Positions 52,400 to 61,255 of a stretch of 64,000 nucleotides of DNA are shown in pieces. Source of the DNA: Paenibacillus sp. cl123 (GTDB lineage: Bacteria; Bacillota; Bacilli; Paenibacillales; NBRC-103111); contig NZ_FMYY01000013.1 in assembly GCF_900101595.1 (NCBI RefSeq), positions 51,365 to 115,364 on the forward strand, written 5' to 3'. Position 1 is the first letter of the stretch. The number at the start of each line of letters is the position of its first letter. Made by a program: the position numbers and the translations under genes. Below the pieces are notes generated by a model. The model made no database searches and was not told the origin of the DNA. It worked only from the letters and a program-made list of their open reading frames with translations.

Positions 52400-53260
52400 G
52401 CATAAAACCTCCGTCCTTGTAAGCTATTTAGCGCTACTACTCAGGGCTCGGACAAATGAGTGAGCTAAACGGTAGCGGATAATCCCCACCAATTTCGCCT
52501 TGTATCCGCCATTGGGATGCATGATGTACGAAAAACCGTCCAACTCCCGTCTTTTACCCGCCATTGGGGCGCATGATATACGAAAAACCGTATAACTCCC
52601 GCCGTTTACCCGCCAGTGGGGCGCATGATGTACGAAAAACCGTATAACTCCCGCCGTTTACCCGCCATTGGGGTGCATGATATACGAAAAACCGTCCAAC
52701 TCTCGCCTTTTACCCGTCATTGGGGCGCATGCTATACGTTTTTTCCCTTACCACATTAGGGCTGCCGATGAGAAAATAGACGTCGCGACGTACCCATGAA
52801 GGGAGAGGAACGAAAAGTCCGTGCTTTAACAGCATAGATACAGGGCTTAGCAAGCGAGTAAATTAACCTCCCCCGCTTCCGCCCCGCTCTCGCCCTGACT
52901 TCTGTCCCGACTTCGCCTCTGGCGTTTACTCAGGCATCGTCATCATTTTTCACGCATCTCTCGATCAACTGACCCTGTTTTTGATTCTAACTAATTCTAC
53001 ATGAGATAGCGAAATTCCCTACATGAGCCGAAAAATATTTTCCCTGCGGATAGAAACCTAGGTAGTCGCTGTAGCCCTTATATTTCCTTGCGGTCACTAG
53101 GTTCCTGGGCGGGTTTTCGAGAAATTTGCCGCAGATGCCATACATGCGGTTCGACGATAGGCATGGCGGCAAGAAGACAGCAGAAAGAGTGCGCTGCATG
53201 GGGCAGTCGCACTCTATGGCCGCAGGACATCAATCCGACGAAACGGACAATGAGAACGGT
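52400..53260. other. 861-base gap with tandem array
   Basis: Apart from the 52-bp repeats there is no supported gene. A 70-codon minus-strand frame at 52987-53199 lacks an SD and any recognisable pattern. Confidence 0.5.
52509..52745. repeat. 52-bp tandem repeat array, about 4.6 copies
   Basis: Units starting ccattgggg (52509, 52561, 52613, 52665, 52717) are spaced exactly 52 bp. Each contains TATACG-AAAAAC-CGTATA or a version with one arm changed (TGTACG, CGTCCA), so every unit has a potential small hairpin that varies. No unique spacers, so it is not CRISPR. Not coding in any frame. Confidence 0.92.
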
Positions 53261-53803
53261 TTATGCGGGGGCATCCTTCCTCTGAAACCAACCGACGAAA
53301 TCCAGGCCGTAAACGGTGCCTACTGCAAGAGCGATTGTCCATAAGGCGAGACTGACCGTCATCCACAGGAGCACCCAACGGGGCTTGGAGCCAAATGACA
53401 GCGCCAGCAGCGCGGCGATATCCGTCCCGACGATGGCCGGTGCGAGCAGGGCAAGGCCGGGGATGCCGTAGCGCTCCCAGATGCCGCGCGCCCGGCGCCG
53501 TTTTTTTGAAGCGGCCTGTTCCTCCGCAGCGGCGGCCTCCAATGCCACCTCATGAGGGTCGCGGCCTTCCTTGCGGGCTTTGCGCCGGATTCTCCAGGCC
53601 TTGAACTGATGGAAGAACAGGGCGATCAGCAGGACGGGAATCCAGTTGCCTGCAAACCCGATAACAGCGACGGACACGGGCTGCAAACCCCATGCGATGC
53701 CGAGAGGGACGACAAGGAATACTTCCAACCAAGGGGCGGCCGCCAGAAAAAACAATAAAATATATTGCCAGAAGACTCCCCATTCCGGTTGTTCGAGCAG
53801 CAT
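53261..53803 (-). CDS. Small multidrug-export family membrane protein
   Basis: 180 residues with four or five helices and a charged cytoplasmic loop (about 70-105, KARKEGRDPHEV to KKRRRARG). Matches the Sm_multidrug_ex (PF06695) layout: EVFLVVPLGIAWGL, then RYGIPGLALLAPAIVGTDIAA. Export activity of this family is poorly tested. AAAGGAG precedes the ATG. Confidence 0.8.
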   Translation of the reverse strand: MLLEQPEWGVFWQYILLFFLAAAPWLEVFLVVPLGIAWGLQPVSVAVIGFAGNWIPVLLIALFFHQFKAWRIRRKARKEGRDPHEVALEAAAAEEQAASKKRRRARGIWERYGIPGLALLAPAIVGTDIAALLALSFGSKPRWVLLWMTVSLALWTIALAVGTVYGLDFVGWFQRKDAPA

Positions 53804-53880
53804 ACGTATGGCTCCTTTCTTCTTGCAAGCAATAAATGGTGTTTGTGACCGGGTGACGAATCAGACAAAGAGATGTAGTT

Positions 53881-54060
53881 GAGCATTTCTAACATATTTT
53901 GAACCTCCACACGCCTGAAGGCGTGGGATTCTTAGCTAGTTTACTGGTCGCATCCGTTTCCGCTGCTTCCGCTGCTAAGTTAAGGGCTAGTTCAATAGCC
54001 CGTCCTGAATCAGAGCCTATAGCTATTCAGGCTGACAGACTATTCCCCCACAGCTTTTCC
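53881..54060 (-). ncRNA. Predicted TnpB omega-RNA (reRNA) with guide
   Basis: In the RE of the IS element, downstream of and overlapping the tnpB 3' end. A terminal hairpin CCCACGCCTTCAGGCGTGTGG precedes GGTTCAA, the likely RE cleavage end at 53899. The flanking AATATGTTAGAAATGC (53898 downward) would be the guide. Extent and 5' end are inferred from known IS605-type omega-RNAs. Confidence 0.5.
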
Positions 54061-55116
54061 AGAAAGCCTGGGACGAACGCCATCTGCCACAGGTTGACGC
54101 ATGATGTTGATCGCACCGACACGATCTCGATGTGCTGCATATCCGCAAAAACACTGGTACATTCGATCTTTTGCCTGATTACGCTCACCGCAGGATGGGC
54201 ATGTTTGTGACGTGTACGCTGGATTAACTTCTATGACTTGGATGCCAGCTAATGCCGATTTGTAGGCAATGAACTGTTGCAATTGATAGAACGACCAGCT
54301 ATGCAGATTCTTGGCGTTTTTACGACTTGTTCTTGTCGTTTTGCGAATATCTGAGAGCTTCTCCAGTTTAATGACCGACACGTGCTCTCTCTGCGCCATA
54401 GTAACGATCTGGCGACTGATTTTGTGGTTTTGATCTTTGATATACCTGCTCTCTTTGCCACGTTGCTTTCGGATGGCAGAGAGCTTCTTTCGTTTTCCAA
54501 GTTTACGCCGCCTGGCATTGTACGTGCGGCGAATGAATTTATTTTTGCGTCCATTGCCGAAGAACTTCGTCTTTCCGTTTGATGTCACGACAACCGCTGG
54601 AACTTTCAAGCCAAGATCAACACCCATTTCTGCTGTTCCTGTCGCTTGCCCGGTCGGTTTTTCAACGGATACATGAACGAACCACTTGTTTGACTTCTGA
54701 ACGACTCGAAGAAGTCCTTGCTTGCTGTTAGCAAGCATATTTCTCTCACGTTCGGCAATGTACGCAGGAACAACAAGACGTTGCACTTTGCCATCTATGC
54801 AGGCAGGAAAAGAAACGCTATCGTCGCCAATCGTATAGTTCTGATTGTTGACGTAGTACACTCGCTTTTTTAGAATGGGACGCTTCTTGTTCTTCCTGGA
54901 CTTCTGGAAGATACTTCTTGCATCTCGAATAAGTTGATTCTTTACGACAGAGGGCAAATTCGCATCGATGTTCTTTGAGGTTAGCTTCGGAAACGTTCCA
55001 GATGCTTCGGCTTGCTCCGTTAAAAGATTAACCGTCCGAATGTATTCATTGCCCATATTCACCAATACAGAAGGATGGGATGGAAATAGGCGAATTTGAA
55101 CAGTGACCGTCTGCAT
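54040..55116 (-). CDS. tnpB: TnpB RNA-guided endonuclease
   Basis: 358 residues. RuvC-like catalytic residues appear intact: Asp in MGVDLGLKVPAVVV, Glu in VIKLEKLSDIRK and Asp in AAHRDRVGAINIM. The zinc knuckle TCPSCGERNQAKDRMYQCFC has its four Cys, although the usual CGY-x-D-RD-xNAA-NI tail reads HRDRVGAINI. ATG 55116 follows GGGGGTG; an upstream in-frame start overlaps tnpA. TnpB cuts DNA next to a TAM under omega-RNA guidance, favouring element retention. Confidence 0.9.
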   Translation of the reverse strand: MQTVTVQIRLFPSHPSVLVNMGNEYIRTVNLLTEQAEASGTFPKLTSKNIDANLPSVVKNQLIRDARSIFQKSRKNKKRPILKKRVYYVNNQNYTIGDDSVSFPACIDGKVQRLVVPAYIAERERNMLANSKQGLLRVVQKSNKWFVHVSVEKPTGQATGTAEMGVDLGLKVPAVVVTSNGKTKFFGNGRKNKFIRRTYNARRRKLGKRKKLSAIRKQRGKESRYIKDQNHKISRQIVTMAQREHVSVIKLEKLSDIRKTTRTSRKNAKNLHSWSFYQLQQFIAYKSALAGIQVIEVNPAYTSQTCPSCGERNQAKDRMYQCFCGYAAHRDRVGAINIMRQPVADGVRPRLSGKAVGE

Positions 55117-55120
55117 GTCT

Positions 55121-55518
55121 TCACCCCCTCGTCTTTTGTTCTTCCACATATCTTTTGATGGTTTCGCTTGAAACGTTTCCTGCCGTACTGACAAAGTAGG
55201 AACGTGTCCAAAGAGAAGGCAGATGCTTCAGGTGGTTGAACGTTTCACGGAGACGACGAGAAGTTATTCCTTTCAATTTCGCCATGACTTCAGCGGGAGA
55301 GTCAGTTGGCAGGACATTCAGAAGAATAGGCACATGATCGGGCATCACTTCCATTGCGATAAGTACCCAATCGTTTTAGCGCATATTCCCTGGGCAAGCT
55401 GCTTGAACTGAGTCTCTACCTGATTGACTAGCACTTTACGCCTGTATCTCGGGCAAAACACAACATGATAGTTGATTAATGATACGGTCGTTTTAGTAGT
55501 TCTGTACGATTGTCCCAT
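55121..55518 (-). pseudogene. tnpA: TnpA (Y1 HUH transposase), frameshifted and with a lost active-site His
   Basis: Starts at 55518 (MGQSYRTTKTTVSLINYHVV) and is interrupted by a one-base loss in the AAAA run near 55372; adding one A restores CAKNDWVLIAMEVMPDHVPI. The HUH motif, normally HVH, reads HVP (CAT GTG CCT). The Tyr of YFVSTAGNVSSETIKRY is kept. Both defects argue that the protein is dead, so the element could move only with TnpA in trans. Confidence 0.82.
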
Positions 55519-55782
55519 ACCAACATGGTATCAGTTTGATGGATATGCTACAACAAATTCGTGTATCCATGTAGGACAATTAAAACAGCCTAAAGGCTAT
55601 CCCTTGTCCTAAGCCGATTCATCCCGCGGCTGAAGCCACGGGCTTTCTCTCCTATTTTCTGTAAGGATTCCTACCTCTTCTGGCAAGTTTGTGCCCTTAT
55701 CGCCAAGGCTGAGCAGTTTTCCTTTTGAGCATATTCCGGTATAGTTGATATAGAGGCAATCAGAAAGGCGAGGGGAAGCGGG
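55519..55782. other. IS left end and upstream region of glycosyltransferase
   Basis: Contains the IS LE hairpin (about 55622-55644) and sequence up to 55660. Beyond it, 55665-55782 is the original chromosomal DNA leading to the glycosyltransferase, with no gene. Confidence 0.5.
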
Positions 55783-56634
55783 ATGGATACACAGCCGCTC
55801 GTATCGGTTATCATACCGACTTACAATCGGCTTGAGGCGCTCGGGGAGCTGCTCGAATCGCTTAGCAGACAGACGTATCCGCATTTGCAGATTATTATTG
55901 TGAACGATGCGGGAGAGTCGGTGGAGCGTGTGACGGCATTATATCCCGAGCTGGATACGCTTGTGTTGACTATGGAAAGCAACGGAAAGCATGTGGCGGC
56001 GCGAAATTTGGGCTTAACGGCCGTCCGCGGGGAGTACATCCTGCTTTGCGATGATGACGATTTGCTGCTGCCTGCGCATGTGGAGCGTATGGTTCGCGAG
56101 CTGCAGGACAGCGATCTGGTATATTCGGATGTGGAAATATTTGATTATACGGTCGTCGAAGGGACGCGCCGTCCGACCGGCCGGTTTATTTTCGCCTATG
56201 AGCATGATCTGGAGGCGATGAGGAAGTTTTCCACCTTCGTAGCTTCCGGATGCCTGTACCGGAGGGAGCTGCATGAAAGGCTGGGACCGTTTGATACCGA
56301 GGTATATCACTATTGGGATTGGGACTTTTTTCTGCGGGCTTCGGAAAGCTTCCGCGTGAAGCGGGTGCCGGTAGCCAGCGCATTGTATGCCTTCGCATCG
56401 GCCGGCGGGAATTTATCGGGACCGGCCGATAGCATGCGGCCGTATCTGGACAAGCTGTCGGCCAAGCATGGACTGGGCGAGCTGCCGACGGCTAACTTTT
56501 TCCTGCTGCTGGAGGAGCCGGATGTGAAGAGCCGGAAGGCGGTCACAGAAGTAAGCTGGGACGGGGAACCTTTCGTGTCCAGACTTACCGGATTTGGGGG
56601 ATCGGGATCAAGAGAGGAGGGAGAGAACGGCTGA
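55783..56634 (+). CDS. Family 2 glycosyltransferase
   Basis: 283 residues. GT-A fold motifs: VSVIIPTYNRLEALGELLES at the N-terminus, DDDDLLLPAH with the DxD-like metal site, and YWDWDFFLRASESF as the acceptor-side ED/WD motif. No membrane helix. GAGGGGAAG precedes the ATG; its stop overlaps the recQ start (TGATG), so the two are cotranscribed. Sugar and acceptor unknown. Confidence 0.87.
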   Translation: MDTQPLVSVIIPTYNRLEALGELLESLSRQTYPHLQIIIVNDAGESVERVTALYPELDTLVLTMESNGKHVAARNLGLTAVRGEYILLCDDDDLLLPAHVERMVRELQDSDLVYSDVEIFDYTVVEGTRRPTGRFIFAYEHDLEAMRKFSTFVASGCLYRRELHERLGPFDTEVYHYWDWDFFLRASESFRVKRVPVASALYAFASAGGNLSGPADSMRPYLDKLSAKHGLGELPTANFFLLLEEPDVKSRKAVTEVSWDGEPFVSRLTGFGGSGSREEGENG

Positions 56635-58502
56635 TGGAATGGGATTGGAACGGGTTGTTTGAAGTGGAGGCGCCTCCGGAAGATCCGGCGGAGATGCGGC
56701 AGGGCCCTCTTGAGATGGAGGACGCGCGCGAGCTGCTGCGCAAGTATTACGGATATTCGGATTTCCGCGAGGGGCAGAAGCCGGTGATCGCCAGCGTCCT
56801 GGAAGGCCGGGACACGCTGGGCATCATGCCGACGGGCGGAGGCAAATCGATCTGCTACCAGATCCCTGCGATGATGATGAGAGGAACGACGATCGTCGTA
56901 TCGCCGCTGATTTCATTGATGAAGGATCAGGTGGACGGACTGGACAGCATCGGCGTATCCGCGACATATATCAATAGCTCGCTGTCGTACTCGCAGGTGG
57001 AGACGCGCATCCGCAAAGCGGCTCGCGGCGAGTATAAAATGCTGTATGTCGCGCCCGAGCGGCTGGAGTCGGAGCGCTTCCTCGGCCTGCTGGCCGAGCT
57101 GACCGTGCCGATGGTTGCGGTCGACGAGGCGCACTGCGTGTCGCAGTGGGGACATGACTTCCGCCCCAGCTATATGCGGATCAGCGAGCTGATCGCGAAG
57201 CTGCGGGAGCGTCCGCGGATCGCGGCCTTCACGGCGACGGCGACAGACCAGGTGCAGGCGGATATCGTGCGGCATCTCCAACTGCAGGAGCCGGGCGTAT
57301 TTGTCACCGGCTTCGCTCGCGAGAACCTTAGCTTCACGGTCGTGAAGGGCGAGAACAAGCGCGACGTGCTGACGGGCTATATCCGCGAGCATGCGGGAGA
57401 GGCCGGCATCGTGTATGCGGCTACCCGCAAAGAGGTCGACCAGGTCTGCGAGTTTCTAAAGCGGCAGGGCGTGTCGGCGGGCCGGTACCATGCGGGGATG
57501 ACGGATAAGGAGCGGGCGGAGGCGCAGGAGCAGTTTCTGTACGACGAGGTGCGCGTCATGGTGGCCAGCAATGCCTTCGGAATGGGGATCGACAAATCGA
57601 ACGTGCGGTATGTCATCCACTACAATATGCCGAAAAATATGGAGTCGTATTACCAAGAAGCCGGACGGGCCGGCCGCGACGGCGAGCCGAGCGATTGCCT
57701 GCTGCTGTTCAGCCCTCAGGATATTTTGATCCAGAAGTTTCTGATTGAACAGTCGGTCGCCGCGCCGGAGCGCCAGCAGCAGGAATACCGGCGCGTGCAG
57801 CAGATGGCCGACTACTGCCATACGACACAGTGCCTGCAGCGCTACATCGTCCGGTATTTTGGCGGCGAACTGGAGCGGGACTGCGGACAGTGCAGCAACT
57901 GCGCCAGCCCGGATATGGAGCTCACCGATATTACGCTGGAGGCGCAGCAGATTTTCTCCTGCGTGAGGCGCATGCGCGAGCGGTTTGGCGTTACGCTGGT
58001 TGCGTCGGTGCTGAAGGGCTCACGCAACAAGAAGGTGCTCGACTTCCGCTTCAACGAGTTGAGCACCTACGGGTTGATGAAGCAGCGGACGGAGAAGGAG
58101 ATTGTCGACCTGATCCAGCTGCTGGTCGCCGAGGGCTATCTGCAGCTGGCCGAGGGCAAATACCCGACTGTGAGCCTGACGCCGAAAGCGACGGAAGTGT
58201 TGATGCCGGATGGAGCGCGAGTCGTCCAGCGCATCCGCAGCAAGCCGGCTGCGCCGCTCGTGCAGGACGTTGAGGCCGAGCTGTTCGACGAGCTGCGCAA
58301 GCTGCGCTCTGAAATTGCAAAGCGCGAAGGCATCCCGCCGTATATCGTGTTCCCCGACAGCACGCTGCGGGAGATGTGCGGCGTGATGCCGACGAATCCG
58401 GCGGCGATGCTCAAGATCAAGGGCGTGGGGGAAGCGAAGTTTTTCAAGTATGGGACGTATTTTATCGAATTTTTCAAAGAACGTGCAGGCGCGCGGGACT
58501 AA
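56634..58502 (+). CDS. recQ: RecQ ATP-dependent DNA helicase
   Basis: 622 residues with all RecQ parts: helicase core with Walker A MPTGGGKSICYQIP (about 68-80), DEAHCVSQWGHDFRPSY (about 163), motif VI YYQEAGRAGRDGEPS; RQC zinc site with CGQCSNCASPDM; and a C-terminal HRDC domain (about 545-620: LFDELRKLRSEIAKREGIPP YIVF). Unwinds 3'-5' in recombination repair. N-terminal extension of about 25 residues is non-conserved. Translationally coupled to the glycosyltransferase gene. Confidence 0.95.
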   Translation: MEWDWNGLFEVEAPPEDPAEMRQGPLEMEDARELLRKYYGYSDFREGQKPVIASVLEGRDTLGIMPTGGGKSICYQIPAMMMRGTTIVVSPLISLMKDQVDGLDSIGVSATYINSSLSYSQVETRIRKAARGEYKMLYVAPERLESERFLGLLAELTVPMVAVDEAHCVSQWGHDFRPSYMRISELIAKLRERPRIAAFTATATDQVQADIVRHLQLQEPGVFVTGFARENLSFTVVKGENKRDVLTGYIREHAGEAGIVYAATRKEVDQVCEFLKRQGVSAGRYHAGMTDKERAEAQEQFLYDEVRVMVASNAFGMGIDKSNVRYVIHYNMPKNMESYYQEAGRAGRDGEPSDCLLLFSPQDILIQKFLIEQSVAAPERQQQEYRRVQQMADYCHTTQCLQRYIVRYFGGELERDCGQCSNCASPDMELTDITLEAQQIFSCVRRMRERFGVTLVASVLKGSRNKKVLDFRFNELSTYGLMKQRTEKEIVDLIQLLVAEGYLQLAEGKYPTVSLTPKATEVLMPDGARVVQRIRSKPAAPLVQDVEAELFDELRKLRSEIAKREGIPPYIVFPDSTLREMCGVMPTNPAAMLKIKGVGEAKFFKYGTYFIEFFKERAGARD

Positions 58503-58770
58503 CGTCAGGCGCCGGCTCCTGAAGCAGGGCGCTCCGGAAATGCGGCGAACAGAGCCCATGCTGGCGAACGGTGAAGTCTGCGCCAGTTGGGCTTGCTAGC
58601 GGATGGAGGGGGCTGCAACGTCGAGCCTGCGCCAGGGGAAGTATTGGAGTTGCAACAGTCGAGCCCACGCCGCGGATGGATGTAGGAAGCCGCGAAAGCG
58701 GGCCCGCCAGGCGCGCCGGTCGCGGCTTTCGCCGCCGCCGCACACTAGCAATTTAACAAGGAGGGTATTC

Positions 58771-59430
58771 GTGGCAAAATCGAAATGGTATGTCGTGTGG
58801 GAAGGCCATAAGCCTGGCGTATATACGACATGGGTGGAGTGCCAGCTGCAGACGAACGGGTACCCGCAAGCGAAATTCAAGTCGTATGAGACGGAGGAGG
58901 AAGCGCGGCGCATGTTCGTCGCGGGCTGGAAGAAAGCTTTCAGCGCATCCTCCAAGGCTGCGGCAGGAACCGGCGCACGCGGGAGAAGCGGGGGGGCTGC
59001 GAAGAGCGCGACCTCTTCGGAGGAAGCCGATCTGGACAGCCTTTCGGTCGACGTAGGCTGCAGCGGCAACCCGGGCATAGTGGAATACAAGGGCGTGTAT
59101 ACGCGCACGGGCGAGGTTGTGTTTCAGCATCCGCCGATCTCGCGGGGGACTAACAATATGGGCGAATTTCTCGCCATCGTGCACGGGTTGGCCCATTTGA
59201 AGAAGATAGGCAGCAAGATGACGATCTACAGCGATTCGATGACCGCCATCAGTTGGGTGCGCAAGAAGGCCGCGGCTTCTACGCTGCCGCGCGACGCTTC
59301 GACGAAGGAGATTTGGGAGCTGGTCGACCGGGCGGAGGCGTGGCTGCGCCAAAATACGTACCCGAATAAAATTCTGAAGTGGGATACGAAGGCTTGGGGC
59401 GAGATCAAGGCCGATTACGGGCGGAAATAA
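58771..59430 (+). CDS. rnhA: Ribonuclease HI with N-terminal hybrid-binding domain, GTG start
   Basis: 219 residues. The N-terminal viroplasmin/HBD domain (about 3-45: KWYVVWEGHKPGVYTTWVEC) binds RNA-DNA hybrids. A Gly/Ala linker (about 65-95) leads to RNase H with Asp in LSVDVGCSGNPG, Glu in NNMGEFLAIVHGL, Asp in IYSDSMTAISW and Asp in KWDTKAWGEIKADYGRK. GTG chosen because AAGGAGGG lies 5 bases upstream. Separated from recQ by 268 bases without a gene. Confidence 0.93.
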   Translation: MAKSKWYVVWEGHKPGVYTTWVECQLQTNGYPQAKFKSYETEEEARRMFVAGWKKAFSASSKAAAGTGARGRSGGAAKSATSSEEADLDSLSVDVGCSGNPGIVEYKGVYTRTGEVVFQHPPISRGTNNMGEFLAIVHGLAHLKKIGSKMTIYSDSMTAISWVRKKAAASTLPRDASTKEIWELVDRAEAWLRQNTYPNKILKWDTKAWGEIKADYGRK

Positions 59431-59437
59431 GAAGACG

Positions 59438-59481
59438 AATCAAGGCAGGCGTCCGGTATCGACCGAATGCCTGCCTTGATT
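59438..59481. terminator. Terminator after rnhA
   Basis: AATCAAGGCAGGC and GCCTGCCTTGATT form a 13-bp perfect stem; short T run (TTTAC). May serve the convergent GGDEF gene too. Confidence 0.75.
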
Positions 59482-59539
59482 TACATAAGAGCCACATGCA
59501 AGCCCGGGCGCCGGCTCCCCGCCCAAGCAAGCTCCACAC

Positions 59540-60193
59540 TCAAGCGCCGCTACGATCGGCGGAAGGGTCCTCCTCCGATCGGCCAAGCCCTCGGCCATCC
59601 CCCCGCAGCCGTTGCTTGCGGGTATGCTTCACACGGTACATCGCCTTATCCGCGCTGCTCAGGAGGGTGTCGGCATCCAGGCCGTCATCCGGATACAGGC
59701 TTGCTCCGATACTCATGCCGATAGGAAGCTGCTCTTTTCCGTAAGGCACAACCGTTTGCGAAATGGCCGTCTCCAGCTGACGGATCATCGCATGGACGGA
59801 TGAGAGCGAGGCGACAGGGCTCAAATAGATGACGAATTCATCGCCGCCCAGGCGGGCCGACATTCCAGCCTTGGCCGCCATCTCGCCGATGATGCGGGCC
59901 GTCTGCCGCAGCACCTCGTCTCCCGCTTCATGACCGTAACGGTCGTTTGTCTCCTTGAACTGATCGAGATCGACGAGAATGACGGCTAATTGATGTTTCT
60001 CGGCGTGGGCCAGCCGTATCGCATCCGTCAGCTTCTCGTAGAAGTACCTGCGGTTCGGAAGCCGGGTCAGCGGATCATGATAGGCGAGAAAGGAAATCTG
60101 CCGCTGAGACTCCTTCTGCAGCGTAATATTGCGGATGATCAGAATCGCATGCGGCTCATTGTCTACGGTTACATAATCGCCATCGATCAGCAC
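59540..60193 (-). pseudogene. GGDEF half of a split PAS-GGDEF gene
   Basis: 217 residues from a possible GTG. The diguanylate cyclase domain (about 35-190) has HDPLTRLPNRRYF, VDLDQFKETNDRYGHEAGDE and an intact ARLGGDEFVIYL. No RxxD inhibitory site is visible. The reading frame is the same as the upstream gene's, separated only by one TAG (60200-60202); the residues between complete a PAS domain. It may be made by reinitiation, since TAGGAGGATGTG creates an SD close to the GTG, or it may be dead. Confidence 0.8.
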
Positions 60194-60199
60194 ATCCTC

Positions 60200-61129
60200 C
60201 TAATGTTTTCCGTTGCGAATCGTGGTCTCCAGCTCCCGGATAGCCTGTTTCTCACGCAATCTCTCGATCAGCTCGGCGCTTGCGAGGCCTCCAAGCCCGG
60301 TGCGGGCAAGATCGATATGATGGAACAGCTGCCTGGCGCTCGGGTTCGCCTCTCTTATCACTCCGCCGGGTCCAATGAGCAGGATAGCCGCCGGATTCAA
60401 GTGAAACAGCTTCTCATACCGCTGGTTGTTGAAATGCAGAAATTCATACTTCTTCATAGCATGCCGAAGCAGGAAACACCAGACGATCCCCCCGAATATG
60501 TAGGGATAAGGAGGCAGTATCTCTCCGAATCGGAAATAGCCGAAAACAGCGATCCACCCATTCGTCACGATCGAGGCGATGATCAGCTGGTTGAAGATAG
60601 CCCGGTGCTCCGGCGAGCGGGCTTGGGTTCTGCCATGGAACAGAACAGCCAATGACAGGAGGCTGACCAGAACGCTGGCCGTCAACGCGATATAATAAGG
60701 CATGTTATACACCGGCCACTTCCAAAGGCCGATTACGCTGAATTCATGAGCGGAAATAAATCGCTGCCTGCTTAGAAAAGACAAGGGCACGACGAGAAGC
60801 GGCGTATAAAAGAGATAAGGGTACAGCCACCTCGGCATAAGCTTGTCCATCCCGGAGAATTTGACGAAGAGATGGAAGCCCAGTCCCGGGATCGCGATGC
60901 CTACATTTGAAAACCACAAGGCCGACAGAAGGGGGCTGTAAGAAACTGGCAGCAGCTGCCGGACATACTCCTCCAGAAAAAGCAGGAAATAGCAGGCGAT
61001 GATAAGGCTGACAAGACGATGCTCGGTTTTCTTCGGATTGCGCAGCAGCACATCGGTCCCCATGTAGACGAAAAACAGCATGGGCAGCAAATAAACGAGC
61101 AGGGGCAGCGCCGCTTCTTTAAAGGTCAA
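60200..61129 (-). pseudogene. Membrane sensor-PAS half of the same gene, ending at amber codon
   Basis: 309 residues: seven hydrophobic helices (about 8-225; histidine-kinase N-terminal 7TM-like) followed by the first part of a PAS domain (LFHLNPAAILLIGPGGVIRE to RELETTIRNGKH). The TAG comes in the middle of the PAS beta-sheet, and the same frame continues EDVLIDGDYVTVDNEPHAIL into the GGDEF domain. A nonsense mutation of a single 7TM-PAS-GGDEF gene of about 528 residues (61129-59540) is the simplest explanation. Confidence 0.82.
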
Positions 61130-61255
61130 GCCAAGCCCTCCTTCCTGTAAAGCAAGTCCTTCTCCTCATTTTATTCGTTATGTCGCTATTTGTCGATTTG
61201 AGTCTTGACCAAAAATGGCCCGGATACAGAAGTTTCGGGAAGGGGAGTGTCAGTC

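Larger units (their letters stand above)
53899..55660 (-). mobile_element. IS200/IS605-family insertion element
   Basis: About 1.76 kb, with tnpA and tnpB in the same orientation. The LE has TTAC (55664-55661 on the minus strand) some 15-20 bases before the hairpin AGCCCGTGGCTTCAGCCGCG; the RE has a CACGCC-TTCA-GGCGTG hairpin and ends in TTCAA. No terminal inverted repeats or target duplication, as expected for HUH elements. Ends are inferred from family structure; the TTAC/TCAA pair matches IS608. Confidence 0.75.

Noticed and set aside
52509-52745. CRISPR array
   Set aside because: Units are contiguous 52-bp repeats without unique spacers and no cas genes are near.
52987-53199. 70-codon minus-strand frame
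   Set aside because: No SD, no recognisable pattern, and it lies in a decayed-looking intergenic region.
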